Positions 1 through 13,500 of a stretch of 64,000 bases of DNA are shown here, piece by piece. Origin of the DNA: Nematopogon swammerdamellus. Its lineage: Eukaryota > Arthropoda > Insecta > Lepidoptera > Adelidae. Every line of letters begins with the position of its first letter. The first letter of the stretch is position 1. The stretch covers positions 28,847,558-28,911,557 of the forward strand of contig OX336336.1 in the NCBI GenBank assembly GCA_946902875.1. The letters are read 5' to 3'. A model generated the notes under the pieces. That model did not search any database and was not told the origin of the DNA. It saw nothing but the letters and a program-made list of their open reading frames with translations. The position numbers and the translations under genes are program-made.

Positions 1-1430
1 TTTGTATGGAAATTTGATAAAGGATATACAAAAGGAATTGACAACTTTTACTACCTGAACGCCGGGAGGTGTATCGTAGTGTCAATTTGTACGACGCGAC
101 GGAAGGTGTCGAACTTTTAATCATCTCCAAAAAGCGGGACTCTTTTTTTACGGAAATTAGCACGATTGGCTACATCACCTACTATATCCGTGATGTCAGC
201 CCATAACACCTTGGCGAAGGTGCCATGTCAGTGCCTCCCTTCGGTCGTGCCGCGTGTCGCATTGAAAAATTTTTCATTACCTCTACTACGGGACTTGTAT
301 TTGCAGCTTCTTTTAATTACATGTATAACGGGGGGTGGCGTATCGTATTAATAACTTTTAATTAGTATATCTACGACGGCAGGTGTATCGTATCGACAAC
401 TTTTAATTACCTCAACGACGGTAGGTGTATCGTATTGACAAATTATAATTATTTCAACGACGGAGAGGTGTATCGTATTGACAACTTTTAATTACCTCAA
501 CGACGACGGAGAGGTGTATCGTATTGAACATTTTTAATTACCTCTACAACGGAGAGGTGTATCATATTGTTAACTTTGAATTACCTGTACGACGGGAGGT
601 GTATCATATTGTCAACTTTTAATTACCTGTACGACGGGAGGTGTACCATATTGTCAACTTTTAATTACTTCTACGATGGAGAGGCGTATACTATTGACAA
701 ATTTTAATTACCTGTACCTACGACGGAAGGTGTATCGTATTGACAACTTTTAATTGCCTGTACGACTGGTGGTGTATCATATTGTCAACTTTTAATTACT
801 TCTACGACGGAGAGGTGTATCTTATTGACAACTTTTAATTACTTCTACGACGGAGAGGTGTATCGTATTGACAACTTTTAATTACCTGTACCTACGACGG
901 GAGGCGTATCGTATTGACTACTTTAAAATACCTCTGTTACGGGATTTGCATAGTATTGGCCACTTTTAATTACCTATACGACGGGAGGTGTATCATATTG
1001 TCAACTTTTAATTACCTGTACGACGGGAGGTGCACCATATTGTCAACTTTTAATTACTTCTACGATGGAGAGGCGTATACTATTGACAACTTTTAATTAC
1101 CTGTACCTACGACGGAAAGTGTATCGTATTGACAACTTTTAATTGCCTGTACGACGGGTGGTGTATCATATTGTCAACTTTTAATTACTTCTACGACGGA
1201 GAGGTGTATCTTATTGACAACTTTTAATTACTTCTACGACGGAGAGGTGTATAGTATTGACTACTTTAAAATACTCGTACCTCTCTTACGGGATTTGCAT
1301 AGTATTGGCCACTTTTAATTACCTCTACGACGGGATGTGTATAGTATTTGATGACAAATTTTAATTACCTGTACAACAAAAGGTGTATCGTATTGACAAA
1401 TTTTAATTACCTGTACGACGGGAGGTGTAT
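1..1430. repeat. 42-bp minisatellite array, about 30 units
   Basis: The unit, as printed, is AACTTTTAATTACCTGTACG plus ACGGGAGGTGTATCGTATTG and a couple of bases, with CTGTACGACGG/CTCTACGACGG variants. On the minus strand each unit holds GTACAG|GTAATT, a possible splice donor. A SINE fragment splits it at 144-251. The array runs off the left edge. Confidence 0.92.
144..251 (-). mobile_element. SINE family A tail fragment inside the 42-bp array
   Basis: It carries the inverse of the family tail (GGCTACATCACC, CCGTGATGTCAGCCCATAACAC). It splits the minisatellite, which resumes on both sides. Confidence 0.75.
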
Positions 1431-1565
1431 CGTCAGCGCACTGTATCGTGAAAGCGGCCTCCTTGCCTACGTGCGCGGCTGTGAGACCGGTTCCAGTACA
1501 GCGCGCACCGCCCGCGCCTCCAGCCAGAATTCCTATCGACACGGGACTGTCGGCCACGCTCACAC
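1411..1565 (-). CDS. Filamin exon 27 of window (3' end inside a minisatellite)
   Basis: The acceptor GATTACAG completes G|GT, giving TYG-GVSVADSPV. It then encodes ARCTGTGLTAAHVGKEAAFT. The proposed donor CAG|GTAATT lies in the first unit of the 42-bp array, so the last ~8 codons are satellite sequence. Other copies offer the same donor, and the next exon is outside the window. The 5' boundary is secure; the 3' boundary is not. Confidence 0.72.
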
Positions 1566-4500
1566 CTGTAATCATTGACAAAATGTTGACAACCTGTCAA
1601 CTACATTAGCTGGTTAAGTTTCGATATGGAGGGTCACCCCTAAAATACTGTGTGGGGCCGGTACTTAAAAAGAATAGCCCCACTGCGTCTCTCCCCGTGC
1701 ATGTTGTAAAAGACGACTAAGGCATATAGAGGAGATGCCATGCTAAAGGGCGACAGGAGAGCCACCTCTCACCTTGGCACGTTCCTTCCACCGAGTCCTG
1801 CAGTGGTGGGTATTCGTGCCTTACTTGCTGCTTGATAGTTATCTTGTCCGAATACTTTGCTAAACGTGGTGGTCGATGTTGCGCTGTAATTTTCCAAAGT
1901 TCTTGCAGCACAACACCGATTACTAGGTATCAGATTATCGGGATACAGCGTGTGGTATGTATGTATGTTGGTAAATTACCTTATTTTGAGCAATATTCAT
2001 CAGTGCAGAAACCATTCAAGATTTTCCATTAAAAAAGGGCAAGTAGGAGCCTATTATCTAAAGTGTGTGTCAATGTTGACGCATTGAACACAAATGCAGA
2101 ACCGTAAGAGCATATTATCTAAAGTGTGCGTCAATGTTGACACATTGAACACAAATGCAGAGGCCCTAAGAGCATATTATCTAAAGTGGGTGTCAATGTT
2201 GACACATTGAACACAAATGCAGAGCTGTAAGAGCCTATTATCTAAAGTGTGTGTCAATGTCGACACAAGGTCAACGTGAACATCTGGCCCAGGATGAAGG
2301 GATTTAATTAAAATCTGTATTGCAGGTAGTCGATATGGAATTAAAGTGTGCAAGTAATACCTCCATAAGTGAGATACAGCCGGTAGTGCCCGGAGACGGA
2401 GGGTGTGAGCCGCGCACGGTACGTGCCCGCATCGTCGCGCACGTCGACCGGCGGCCGCACGCGCGGCTGCTCCACGCACTCGCACACCACCTCCAGCTCG
2501 CCCACGCCCGCGTCGCCAGTCTCCACTGCGGACACATTTGAAATATAGCCGTTAAGCAGGAGACAGGAACCTTTACCATTTAAGGTTTTATTTTGGCACG
2601 GATGGCTACATCACCTACTACATCCGTGATGTCAGTGCTTCCCTTCATTTCATGTCGGCTACACTAAAGTGGACGGAAAACACGAACTATTTACGTAGTC
2701 GTTTCGACTGACGTTTCATTCAGTGCGGTGATACCAACCCGGGCGGGATAAACCCTACCGCCTAGTAAGGTAAGAAGGGAAGGGACCTACAGTTTTATGT
2801 AGAATCCGAACCACGGTCAGCCTCCATCGGTCACCTATCCAAGTACTGACCGCGCCCAGGGTTGCTTAATAAGTAATAACAGTCGACCGACCGCACCACT
2901 GAGCTACCGAGGCTGACAAGGTGAGGTGGTATGGTTTAACCAGTCCAGATGGTTACACCGGTCAGTGGAAACGGCTATGAAAATAGTCCGTTATTTATTA
3001 TAGAACAAGAAAAACATAGAAGCCCTAAGTCACGCGCTGAAATTAGACAGTTGTTCTTTAGTGTGACAATTCAATTTCAATCAATTCAATCTCAAGATTT
3101 GAAAAAACAATTATCAGAAGATTTAAATACCTGTGAAGTTGATGGGCGTGTGCACCAGAATGTTGCCGCTGGGGAGACCAGCTAACACCACCTTGCTGGG
3201 GTCGAATGACTCACAGGTGAACGGGCTACCAGACACAGGCTTCGACAAATGGAGGACCTCTGAAATATATAAATTAATGATCGTTTAGATTTTATGAACC
3301 GTTTTTCCACACAGGTCAGTCTGGCCATAGATGGATGTGTAGGAACGGTGTTTGCAGGTTATCCGGCAAATGTTCCGACGACCTAAAGTCAGTCAGTCAG
3401 CGTGTAAGTGTCCACTGCTGGATATACCCCTCTCCAATTTTCCTCCAGTCCTTACGGCCTCCAGCGGTAAGGAACCACTGCTTTCCGCCGAAGTACTTTA
3501 TGTCGTCGTGCCACCTGGCGGGTTGTCTTCCCACACTCCGTGTTCCTGTCCACGGCCGCCTGTGTAGGACACGGTTACTCCAGCGGTCATCGTCTTTTCG
3601 GCTAACGTGCCCAGCCTACTGCGACTTGTGTTTAGCCACCCGTTGTCCAATATCGACTACTTTGGTGCGTAGGCGGATTGCCTCTTTACGCACCATATCA
3701 CGTAGCGATATTCCCAGTATGACTCGCTCCATCGCTCGCTCGATAACTTTCATCCTTTAGACAACAGCGACTGTCAGAGTCCACATTTCACACCCATACG
3801 TCATAACAGTGAGGACGCACTGGTCATATAAACATGGTCTTTAAATTTTGCGGAAGGTCAGACGACCTAAAAGGAAAGGTGGGCAATTCTTCGGTGGATT
3901 ATATTGACTGAAGAAAGATCAACTAATAGAGTATCAAAAACACATCGTCGAAGTAGCAGGGAACACCTTACGCGGTGAATATGGAGATATTCTGATTGAA
4001 ACTAAAATGCTTACCTATAGTGCTCTGACCAACTTCTGTGATGGTGTATTCAGCTTGCAGCAGACCTGATTTAGTCTGGTAACACCTATGAACAAAATGA
4101 AAATATAAATGTTTGTACGTGTTTAACAGACTGAGAAACAACTGTGGCGACTAAGAAAGACCGCTGGCGATGCTTATGGCCTACCAAGCGGTGACAGAGA
4201 TGAATTGTTACGACGCAAAATGGAAAGCCTAGATCGGCGATAAGCTCCTACATGGAAAGAGGTTCACGGACCGCACTGGAAGCCTCGATGTATCATTTGG
4301 ATCGGTAGTGAGATAGAGATCGAGCACTTGAGTAGTTCTTCTCCACGTCTTAGTCAACGCAGACTAGCTGACGAGGGCTCGACGCGAGCGTGTTGTGAGA
4401 GAGCAAGAGTGGCCAATCACTGGTCTCGTGTTCGATTGAAACCTACTACTTCTTGCAATGGGTATGGATGTGTTCGGTGAAGTCATTGAGTGCTGTGGTC

Positions 4501-7500
4501 ATCACCTTCTGTGACAAAGTGTATGGAAGACATAATCGTGTAAATAATTTAGTCTGTACATCCATTCCCTTGCCTCTTAGGTGTTTAGCCCACTTGGTTG
4601 GTAACACCGTACTGAACGAGAATATGGCGCGTAATACTCGTCTGTGTTATCCTCCAATCAAGTACACCCAGCTATACAAGATTTTTCAGATTCCGATTCA
4701 GATACTTATTTAGCCATATGCATAATATACTAAGGTATCCTGTATTGCATCTTCTCATCGGTGATATCGGCTGGTCGGAGAATATACTCTGGCCCCTCTG
4801 ACTCAGTCACTCATACTGGAACGCATAAAAATTATATACCTGACAGGTAGCGCCCTCGCACCGGGGCCAGATACAACGACGTCGAACTCTCGAGCTGGTC
4901 GACCGAGCGTGTCAATACTGAATGACGATACGCGACCCACCGGTGCCTGGTACAGCCCTAGTCCTGATGCTGTCACCTGCAAATAAATACATATTTTTAT
5001 AAAGAGCCGGCACGGGTGGCTGAGCTCAATAGTCCGTCACACAATCAGACATAGCCTATAACCACTCTTCGAAAAGCCACACCTAGCGTGGCGCCATCCC
5101 AGGTATAATGCAGCCAAAAAGACGTGTTTAATTAATTGACACGCCTTTTGAAGACTACCAGGATATAGCTAGTAATCGTGCCTACCATCTAGTGAGGAGC
5201 AAAAGAAGGGGGAGGTGTCGAACTGAGCTTGCGTTGGCTTGACCGAACATATCCGGGCCCATTGGCAGTAGAGGAGGGTGTCAAAACACCCGGTGCGGTG
5301 GCGGCACGTCAACCGCCAGCGGTTCCCTGCTCACGGGTGTGCCGCTCCAGTAGAGCGCGATGCGGTGCGCGCGCCGGGTGCCACACCACCTCGCTGCCGT
5401 GCCCGCCGCGCATGCGCACTGAATGTAACTACGAACCTCTTGCCCATGCTTCGGTGGCGGCACGACAACCGCCAGCGGTTCCCTGCTCACGGGTGTGCCG
5501 CTCCAGTAGAGCGCGATGCGGTGTGCGCGCCGGGTGCCACACCACCTCGCTGCCGTGCCCGCCGCGCGTGCGCACTGAATGTAACTACGATCCTCTTGCC
5601 CATGCTGCGGTGGCTGCACGTCAACCGCCAGCGGTTCCCTGCTCACGGGTGTGCCGCTCCAGTAGAGCGCGATGCGGTGCGTGCGCCGGGTGCCACACCA
5701 CCTCGCTGCGGTGCCCGCCGCGCATGCGCACTGAATATAACTACGAACCTCTTGCCCATGCTTCGGTGGCGGCACGTCAACCGCCAGCGGTTCCCTGCTC
5801 ACGGGTGTGCCGCTCCAGTAGAGCGCGATGCGGTGCGCGCGCCGGGTGCCACACCACCTCGCTGCGGTGCCCGCCGCGCATGCGCACTGAATGTAACTAC
5901 GAACCTCTTGCCCATGCTTCGGTGGCGGCACGTCAACCGCCAGCGGTTCCCTGCTCACGGGTGTGCCGCTCCAGTAGAGCGCGATGCGGTGCGCGCGCCG
6001 GGTGCCACACTACCTCGCTGCCGTGCCCGCCGCGCGTGCGCACTGAATGTAACTACGAACCTCTTGCCCATGCTGCGGTGGCTGCACGTCAACCGCCAGT
6101 GGTTCCCTGCTCACGGGTGTGCCGCTCCAGTAGAGCGCGATGCGGTGCGGCGCCGCGCGCGCCGGGTGCCACACCACCTCGCTGCGGTGCCCGCCGCGCG
6201 TACGCACTGAATGCGGCACGCTCGATCCGGCGCACGTCACGCGCGCCGACAGACGCCCGGCGCCGCCGCCCGCCGTGCCCACTGCGAATACGGCCAATCG
6301 TAATTTTTTATTGGACCTGATACGACCGAATGTTCATGGGCCTCGTTAGACACCATATGGGTGCTTTGGCGCCATATTTCGCGCTTTCATTAAAAAACCT
6401 AAAGTGGTTGGCTGTGCTCAAGTTAGGGGCCTCAAGTCACAGTCAATTTTTCCATCGAGGAGTGCCAGCCGACTTGTAGCGTAGATTCCCACAGCATACA
6501 ATACTGCATACCGCTCATGGCTATGTCCTAAAAGTAGTTTAGATTTAAGAGATTAGGAAAGCCAAAGGGTGACGGGCTAGCTACGTCTCATATTGCCCTT
6601 CCACCGAGTCGTGCTGCTTCTTGATAGTTATCTTGTTTTGTTAATACTTATACAAGTCGCTGTTTGTGACGTTAGATGGGGCAATATTCGAATGGGGGGC
6701 TCAGAACGCGTTTATGAGTCCTGCCATGGGGGGCTGGACCGCAGACAATGCGCGTCGTCGGGTCCAAATTGGTGGTATCCCGACAGCGGGCCTCTAGGCG
6801 TGCAACGACTTTCAAATGATTATTCCATGATGAAGTCGTGACACAGCTGTGCGGGTTCGCTACGTAGTAATATATGAATGCATGTCAATTCACCAGTAAG
6901 AATCGCCGGCCGATGGCACACGGCGTCTCCGACGGCCAGGACCTTCACAGCGGCGGCGTCCAGCGCCTCGACCTCGGCCACCGTGCCTCGCGAGCCCTTC
7001 ACGACGTACCGGCCGACGCGCGTCGCGGGGAACATCAGGCGCGTACCGTCCGCGCGCACGTCCGCCAGGCGGCTGCCAGTCGGAGACAGGATCTCGACGT
7101 CCTGGAGCGGCTCCTCGATGTCGACGGAGGCTGTGCTTCCTGCGGTCAATAAATTATAGCGTGATTTTGATTCGACAACAATGATGTAAAAAGAACCTCC
7201 ATTAATTTTTTTACATGTTCATTTAAGAGCAGTAGTGCCATGGGCCTACGGGTGATTTTGATGTATGAGTCTAATCAGCTAATAAAAAGTAATAGGTGGC
7301 AATAGTGTCATTGGAAAGAAAAATATCCCATAACACTACTGGTAGTGTCATGCGGTTGTGCTATGGGGAAGAAACGGTTTTTAAGTATAGATTCAGCGTT
7401 CTATACAATATTGGAGGAGAATTTGGTATTCAATAGAAAACATTGCCATCTAGCGGTGAATTAATGCAACGCTTTGTGAAGTAGTATGCTGGGCAAGGAT

Positions 7501-10500
7501 CGCGCTGTTGAAGTGAAGGATAACCAGAGTATTACCAACGAACGTTCGGCGAGCGGTCGTCGGCCCTTTCGGCGATTTGTAAATATTTTGGAAATTACGT
7601 GACATACGTGCACTTATTTGTGATATGTGACGCCGTCATCCTTGTTTCTCTTCCAGTATGATTTTTACAGTATCACAAGGAAGACGTAGGCATTATATTT
7701 GTAGGAAACTACGATCGACTTGCCTGTGTTCGCCGAGCGTGGGAGCGTGCGACTGACAGACCGTCAACTGAAGATAGACCGTTGGCTCATGACAGTGGAA
7801 ACCGATCGAGCGTATTTGATTTCTCGAGTTATATGTCCGGCCGCTGGTCGCCCGTAGAAACTTTATTATTTTCGCTTTATTTATTAAAGTTACACAGAGA
7901 AACAAAGGAACAATATCGCGGACAAAGGTGGACTTATCGGTGAGAGTGTACGAGCGAGGTGTACTTGCCGACTTGTACGGAGGTGTGCGGTCCGCTGGCG
8001 CGACACACGAAGGGACTTCCCGGCACGGGCTGCTCGTTGAATGTCACGGAGACGCGGTGCGGCTCGCGAGAGATCGGCACGAAGGTCACATCGTACAGAC
8101 CGCGAGCCACCGCTACCACCTGTCACACCAACAACAAACTAACATTCTCTATAATATTTAAATAGCGTAATTTTTTGACCATGCCGGCCCTTTAAGTGGG
8201 TTCTATAAAATTAACGGCAGCGAAATTGAAAAAAGAACATTGTGTAATCCATAAATTTTCGAAAACCCCTAACCTCAAAATGTATGGACAACTTTTTTTC
8301 AATGCTGCCACCGTTTTTTTGTCTACTTACTTTTTGATCCAGATTTATTCCCTGAAAGGGGCCGGAATGACAAAAACTAGATAGACATCATTCAATATTT
8401 GTGATGTGGTACGGCTAGTCTGGCCAATAGGCGAAACGTGCCCGCACCACCATACCCCAGTCGTGCATCTGTACGGTGGCACACTACAGAATTTTTTTTT
8501 TAAAGAACCAGCATTGGTCGCTGTGCCGAGGGACCAAAGATGCAGTCGACAGAGTAAAATTAATCGCTCAGTGAGACGCCATGCCAGCAGATTTGCGCAA
8601 TGTTGCAAGGTTGTCTATAGTCTATTGACACGACATTTGAAGACAGACCCCCAGGTTAAAGACTTCGAGAAAAACACACTCGCCGGAAGACAGGTCCACG
8701 CCATAGCGGTGCGACAAAGTAACGATTTTGAGAACAATTTGATATCAAAAGCCATATTGTTGCAAAACCCCACATGACTTACGCGATGACGGTAATTCAA
8801 ATAATTGTTACCTCTACCGAGAGCTAAGGCGTTTATACATAATAAAGCAAGCGACCCACCTCAGCCTTGACGGTGGTGGTCGGTGTAGATACGACCAGCT
8901 CGAGCGTACCCTCGCCCGCGCCAGCCGCGTCCACACTGAACGTCACCGGGCGCCCAACCTCCACGATCCGCGCGCCGCCACCTTCGCCGTCCTCCCCGCC
9001 ATCGGACTCCAGGCTCAGCCCCTCCAGAGTACCCTCCAGCTCTGAGGAAGGAACAGACAGTTTTGACCAATAACATTATTATAAGCACTTGAAAGTATCC
9101 AACGGGGTGGTAATTAAACCACACTACTGTACGAAATATCAGAATGAGTAAGTTTTCTTGCGGTTTCAATAGCCTGTATGAGTATCCTTAGTTGACTTCG
9201 GCTTAAATAAGTAGTGGGTAGTCGGCGCGATCTTGGCTGGGGCTCTCAGGGTGCTCCGGTTCGAATCCGGTCGACATGTACCAATGAGTTTTTTTTTTGA
9301 CGGAAGTTTTTACGTGCATTGTTGCTTCACCGTTCAAAATCGATGTCAGACGGATCCCTTCCCTTGCCCATTACCAGGTGGTAGACTTAAATTGAGGTCG
9401 ACTGGGTTGGTACATCGTACTGGCCGAAATATCGCCGCGCGGCAGCCTTGGCTGTCTTCTCCTCTAGTCCAGTATTGACAGTAATTCAAAGTGAAGTCAT
9501 ATGGCACATTCTCGGGAGTGACATTGGCTCGGCAGAGCTTGTACTCTGGCCCCCATCAAGTATCTTCGGGATCAGAGGATACCGAAGATACTTGACTGAA
9601 TTTTCGGCAATTTGAATAAAACTACCACACCCACAGAACACAAATATCCTCGCTCACTCACCGCCCGGTCCCAGGCCTGTGACCCGAACTCTCCTCACGT
9701 CATACACGTTGCAGACGAAAGGGGAACCGGGCACGTGTCTCGCAGCACACAGAACCTGCACGTTGTGTCTGCCGACAGCTTCTGGGGTATATCCGGCAGT
9801 GTAGCGACCCTCGCCCGCTGGTGATATGCGCGCGCGCACGGACACACCGCCTGGACCGGATATGTAGACTGTCGGCTCGGCACCTGATGGCGGGAAGGTT
9901 AGGTTAGCAATTTGATGAGTACTTTACTGCCAAAGCAGCACAATTTCCTTGCACTATTGTTTGGCTACGAGCAACTATGACCTTAACTGGATCTGGGCCT
10001 CGACCCAACCATTAAGCGAGAGCCTCTCAAGGTGATCGTCAAAGCTCTTCGCTATCAGCCCAAGCGCCGATATGACTATGGGCACAACGATCATCGAGGC
10101 GACGTGGTTTATTTTGGTAACCTCGTGCTTCAAGATACAGATACTTTAACATCTTCACTGCTTTCTTAATGACGTGGTTAACATCGTGCGGCACGGCGAT
10201 ATCGACGAGCGTTGCGCGCCTTGCCTCCCGGTCTACTATGACAATATCAGGTAGATAGATAGATAGATAGAAAATTCTTTATTGCTCCAGTAAACATTAA
10301 ACAGTAACAAATACATTGGAAAATTTACATAAGGTGCAAAGGCGGACTTATCACTTACAGAGATTTCTTACAGTCAACCTTTGGATGTTTGAGATTCGAT
10401 AATATAGTGGAATGTAAGTAGGTAGTAGCAAAAGAGTTGCGTGACAATTGGAGATAAATTTAATAATAAGAATACTTATTAATATATACATATAATTACA

Positions 10501-13500
10501 TGCTAGTAAAATATAAGCCATACATGTTTAATACATATAAATTACTAAATATATAGAATATTATATACAAATAAATATACATACATACATACTTGTCCAT
10601 CCAGGTAAGTATGAAACAAAAGTGGTTTTGTTTTTTAGGTTTTTACTTCACAGTACCACAGAATAGAAAAGAGTACCAGAAGCGACACTCCACAAGGCCA
10701 CATAAAGGAATAGCTACTCTTGCTGAGACGCAATAAAGTGCAATTCAGCTCGCAAAGCGCTGCATGCCTAACTCGAATAATAACCTACATCACGCTTCTC
10801 ATTCTATCGCATAACTCTATCTCTTTTGGCGTGATTCGGATCGTGTTGGGGTTGTCGTCTTGTGTGACGAATAAATTACTGTTAACAATTACTTAGCAGT
10901 TTTTTTTGACAAAACTCTGTGGCTTCTCGGAAGTATAATGATGATGACATGCTAATTTTATTGATTCATTTATTTAATTAGTTTCTTATTTGTTGTATAT
11001 TAGATAAGCGCAAAATGCCTATGAATCAGGAACTGCCTCTGCGAGACAGATTCTTCTATTGCAGAGCCTCTCTTTGTAAATGCGTACATGAAATAATGAA
11101 ATAAATAAATTATTTGATTGTTTATCAAATAATTTATTGTACCGTGTGGGGTCGGTACTTAAAAAGAATAGCCCCACTGCATCTCTCCCCGTCGCATGTC
11201 GTAAAAGTCGACTAAGGGATAAGAAAATTCGTCAGCCTCGGTAGCTCAGTGGCGCGGTTGGTTAGTCAACTGTTATTAAGCAACGCTGAGCGAGGTCAGT
11301 GATTGGATGGGTGACCGCTCGACCGTTGGAGGCTGACCGTGGTTCGGATTTCACGTTAAACTGTAGGTCCCTTCCCTTCTTACCTTACTAGGTGGTAGGG
11401 CTTATCCCGGCCGGGTTGGTACCACCGCACTGAACGAAACGTCGGTCGAAACGGCTATGTAAATAGTTCGTGTTTTCCGTCCAGTTTAGTGTAGCCGACA
11501 TGAAATGAAGGGAAGCACTGACATGGCACCTAGTTCACCCTGTGTTATGGGCTGACATCACGGATGTTGTAGGTGATGTAGCCAACCGTGTCAGGTTCCA
11601 TAAAAAAAAAAAAATAAAAAAAATTTGATTTGACATATTATTATTATCATTTCTTTATTTTCACATTTTTACTAAGCATTTATATTAATTTTACATATTT
11701 TATATTATACAAAAACTTATAAAAATACACAAAATTATCATATTATTATTATCATCATTCGTTCATTACCGAGATAGTATTATTAGTATTAGTAGTCATT
11801 ATTAATTCTTTATTAACACATTTACAATATTTACATTAATTTCACATATACAAAGTATAAAAATACAAATATATACATAAAATTAATCATTAAATTAAAT
11901 TAGTCATTATTAGTATTATGAATTGCTCCATTATTATTATATCGAAGAATAGGCACAGAATACTTCATAGTTAATGAATAGAATAGTTCGTTCCCTCCAG
12001 GCGATCGACTGTATGCGTGCGCTCGCAAGCGCGGCGCTGCCCGGACTGTTTTGTATTCTCCGAATATCGCGCGCTGTAGGTGATTATCGCGGTAGGTATG
12101 AAGGAGTGTCTGAGGCCTGACAGTACTTACTGTTTTTCAGGTCTATTCGCGAGTAGTCCTGTCTGTGATAGATAATAGACCGGCCCCAGTAGAGTGCGAC
12201 ACAACCGTTCTCGAGAACTGACGGTGGATTGTATCTTATAGTAAGTCACCTCGGTACCTAATGTTGGCGAGAAGACATAACATTGAGTGGTTGAAACCAC
12301 CTCTTTCGGGGATTCCTGAAAAATTTCCGGAGAATCCAGGATTTGGAAAATATTTCCTATTTTCAAAAGTATCATTTTCATTTTCATTTTATTAAATTTC
12401 AAGCAGCTTACTGTGAAAGCCAGTGAGCTGTATCTCAGTGGGTTGCCCTCTCGGCGCGGATGTGAGCCCCGGACCCGCCGCGCGCGCGTCCGCCGCGGCC
12501 GCCGCCGCTGTCACCGCGCAGGTGAACGGAGATCCGGGCACGGCCTGCCCGTTGAACCGCACCGACAGAGTGTGCGGCGCCGCCTCAACTGGTTTGAAGT
12601 TCACCTGTACACACATTCATACGAAGGTAAGTCGTAAGTAAGTAACTGAGCTTGCGATGGCTTCACCTAACATATCCGGGCCCATTGGCAGTAGAGGAGG
12701 GTGTCAATCGAGGTCGGGACTAGCGAATGGCCACTTTGTGTAGTTCTTCAGCGTGCGTTACGTTTCGGCTTGCATCAAGACCTCATCAGCTAGTCCGCGA
12801 TTACTAGGACGTGGAGAACCACCAGTCCCGCTCTTGACCTCCCTCTCTCTAACTATCCATAATCTGTAGGATGCCTCCCAAAGATTTTGGAAGGAGATTA
12901 GATATGCGAAGGAGACGTGTCCGCGACACCGTAATATGGGCAGATTTTTCCATATATTAACTATCGACAAGCCCATACGAACTCATTAAATGTCCTCACT
13001 AAAGTGCTGGTCGAACAATAGCAAGAACCCGTAAAATGACCAAAACAGCATTAGGAAACTGAATAACGCACCCTATTACGCACAATATTATTTTTATTCG
13101 CTTATTCCATGGGGAATGCTCGGAGGAGCTGTTTGGCGCGATCCTGCCGTCCCCTTTCCACCTCCGCACAACGCACACTGGGCAGGGATTGCATCCCTAT
13201 ACGCTAAACTTACTGCAGATGCATACCAATCGGTTCCGCGGATCTTTCCTCCACAGAACGCGTAAATTCTGGAACGCTCGCCCTGCCCACATATTTCCTC
13301 CCAAGTATAGTCTCGGGTCGTTTAATAACATAATTATAAAAACGCGTTTATTTTCATAATTATAATTTCTACATTGGCTCGGCTCTTACCTTGAATCTAG
13401 CGTTGCCTTCGCTCTGAACATAGTTGGGTACGTTCCTTCCGTTGACGGCGACGATAATCTCCAAGTTGCCAGCTCCTGTAAAACGAGGCAACATTTATTT

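Noticed and set aside
1..1430. CRISPR-like appearance of regularly spaced repeats
   Set aside because: Units are contiguous and similar throughout, with no unique spacers; the genome is eukaryotic.
5229..6320. A 363-residue plus-strand reading frame, cysteine- and proline-rich with repeated units
   Set aside because: It is the antisense of the 156-bp array derived from filamin exon 22. The 52-codon period keeps all frames open; the true coding strand is minus.
8345..8608. Minus-strand 87-residue frame
   Set aside because: It overlaps a family D SINE-like repeat and shows no protein family signature.
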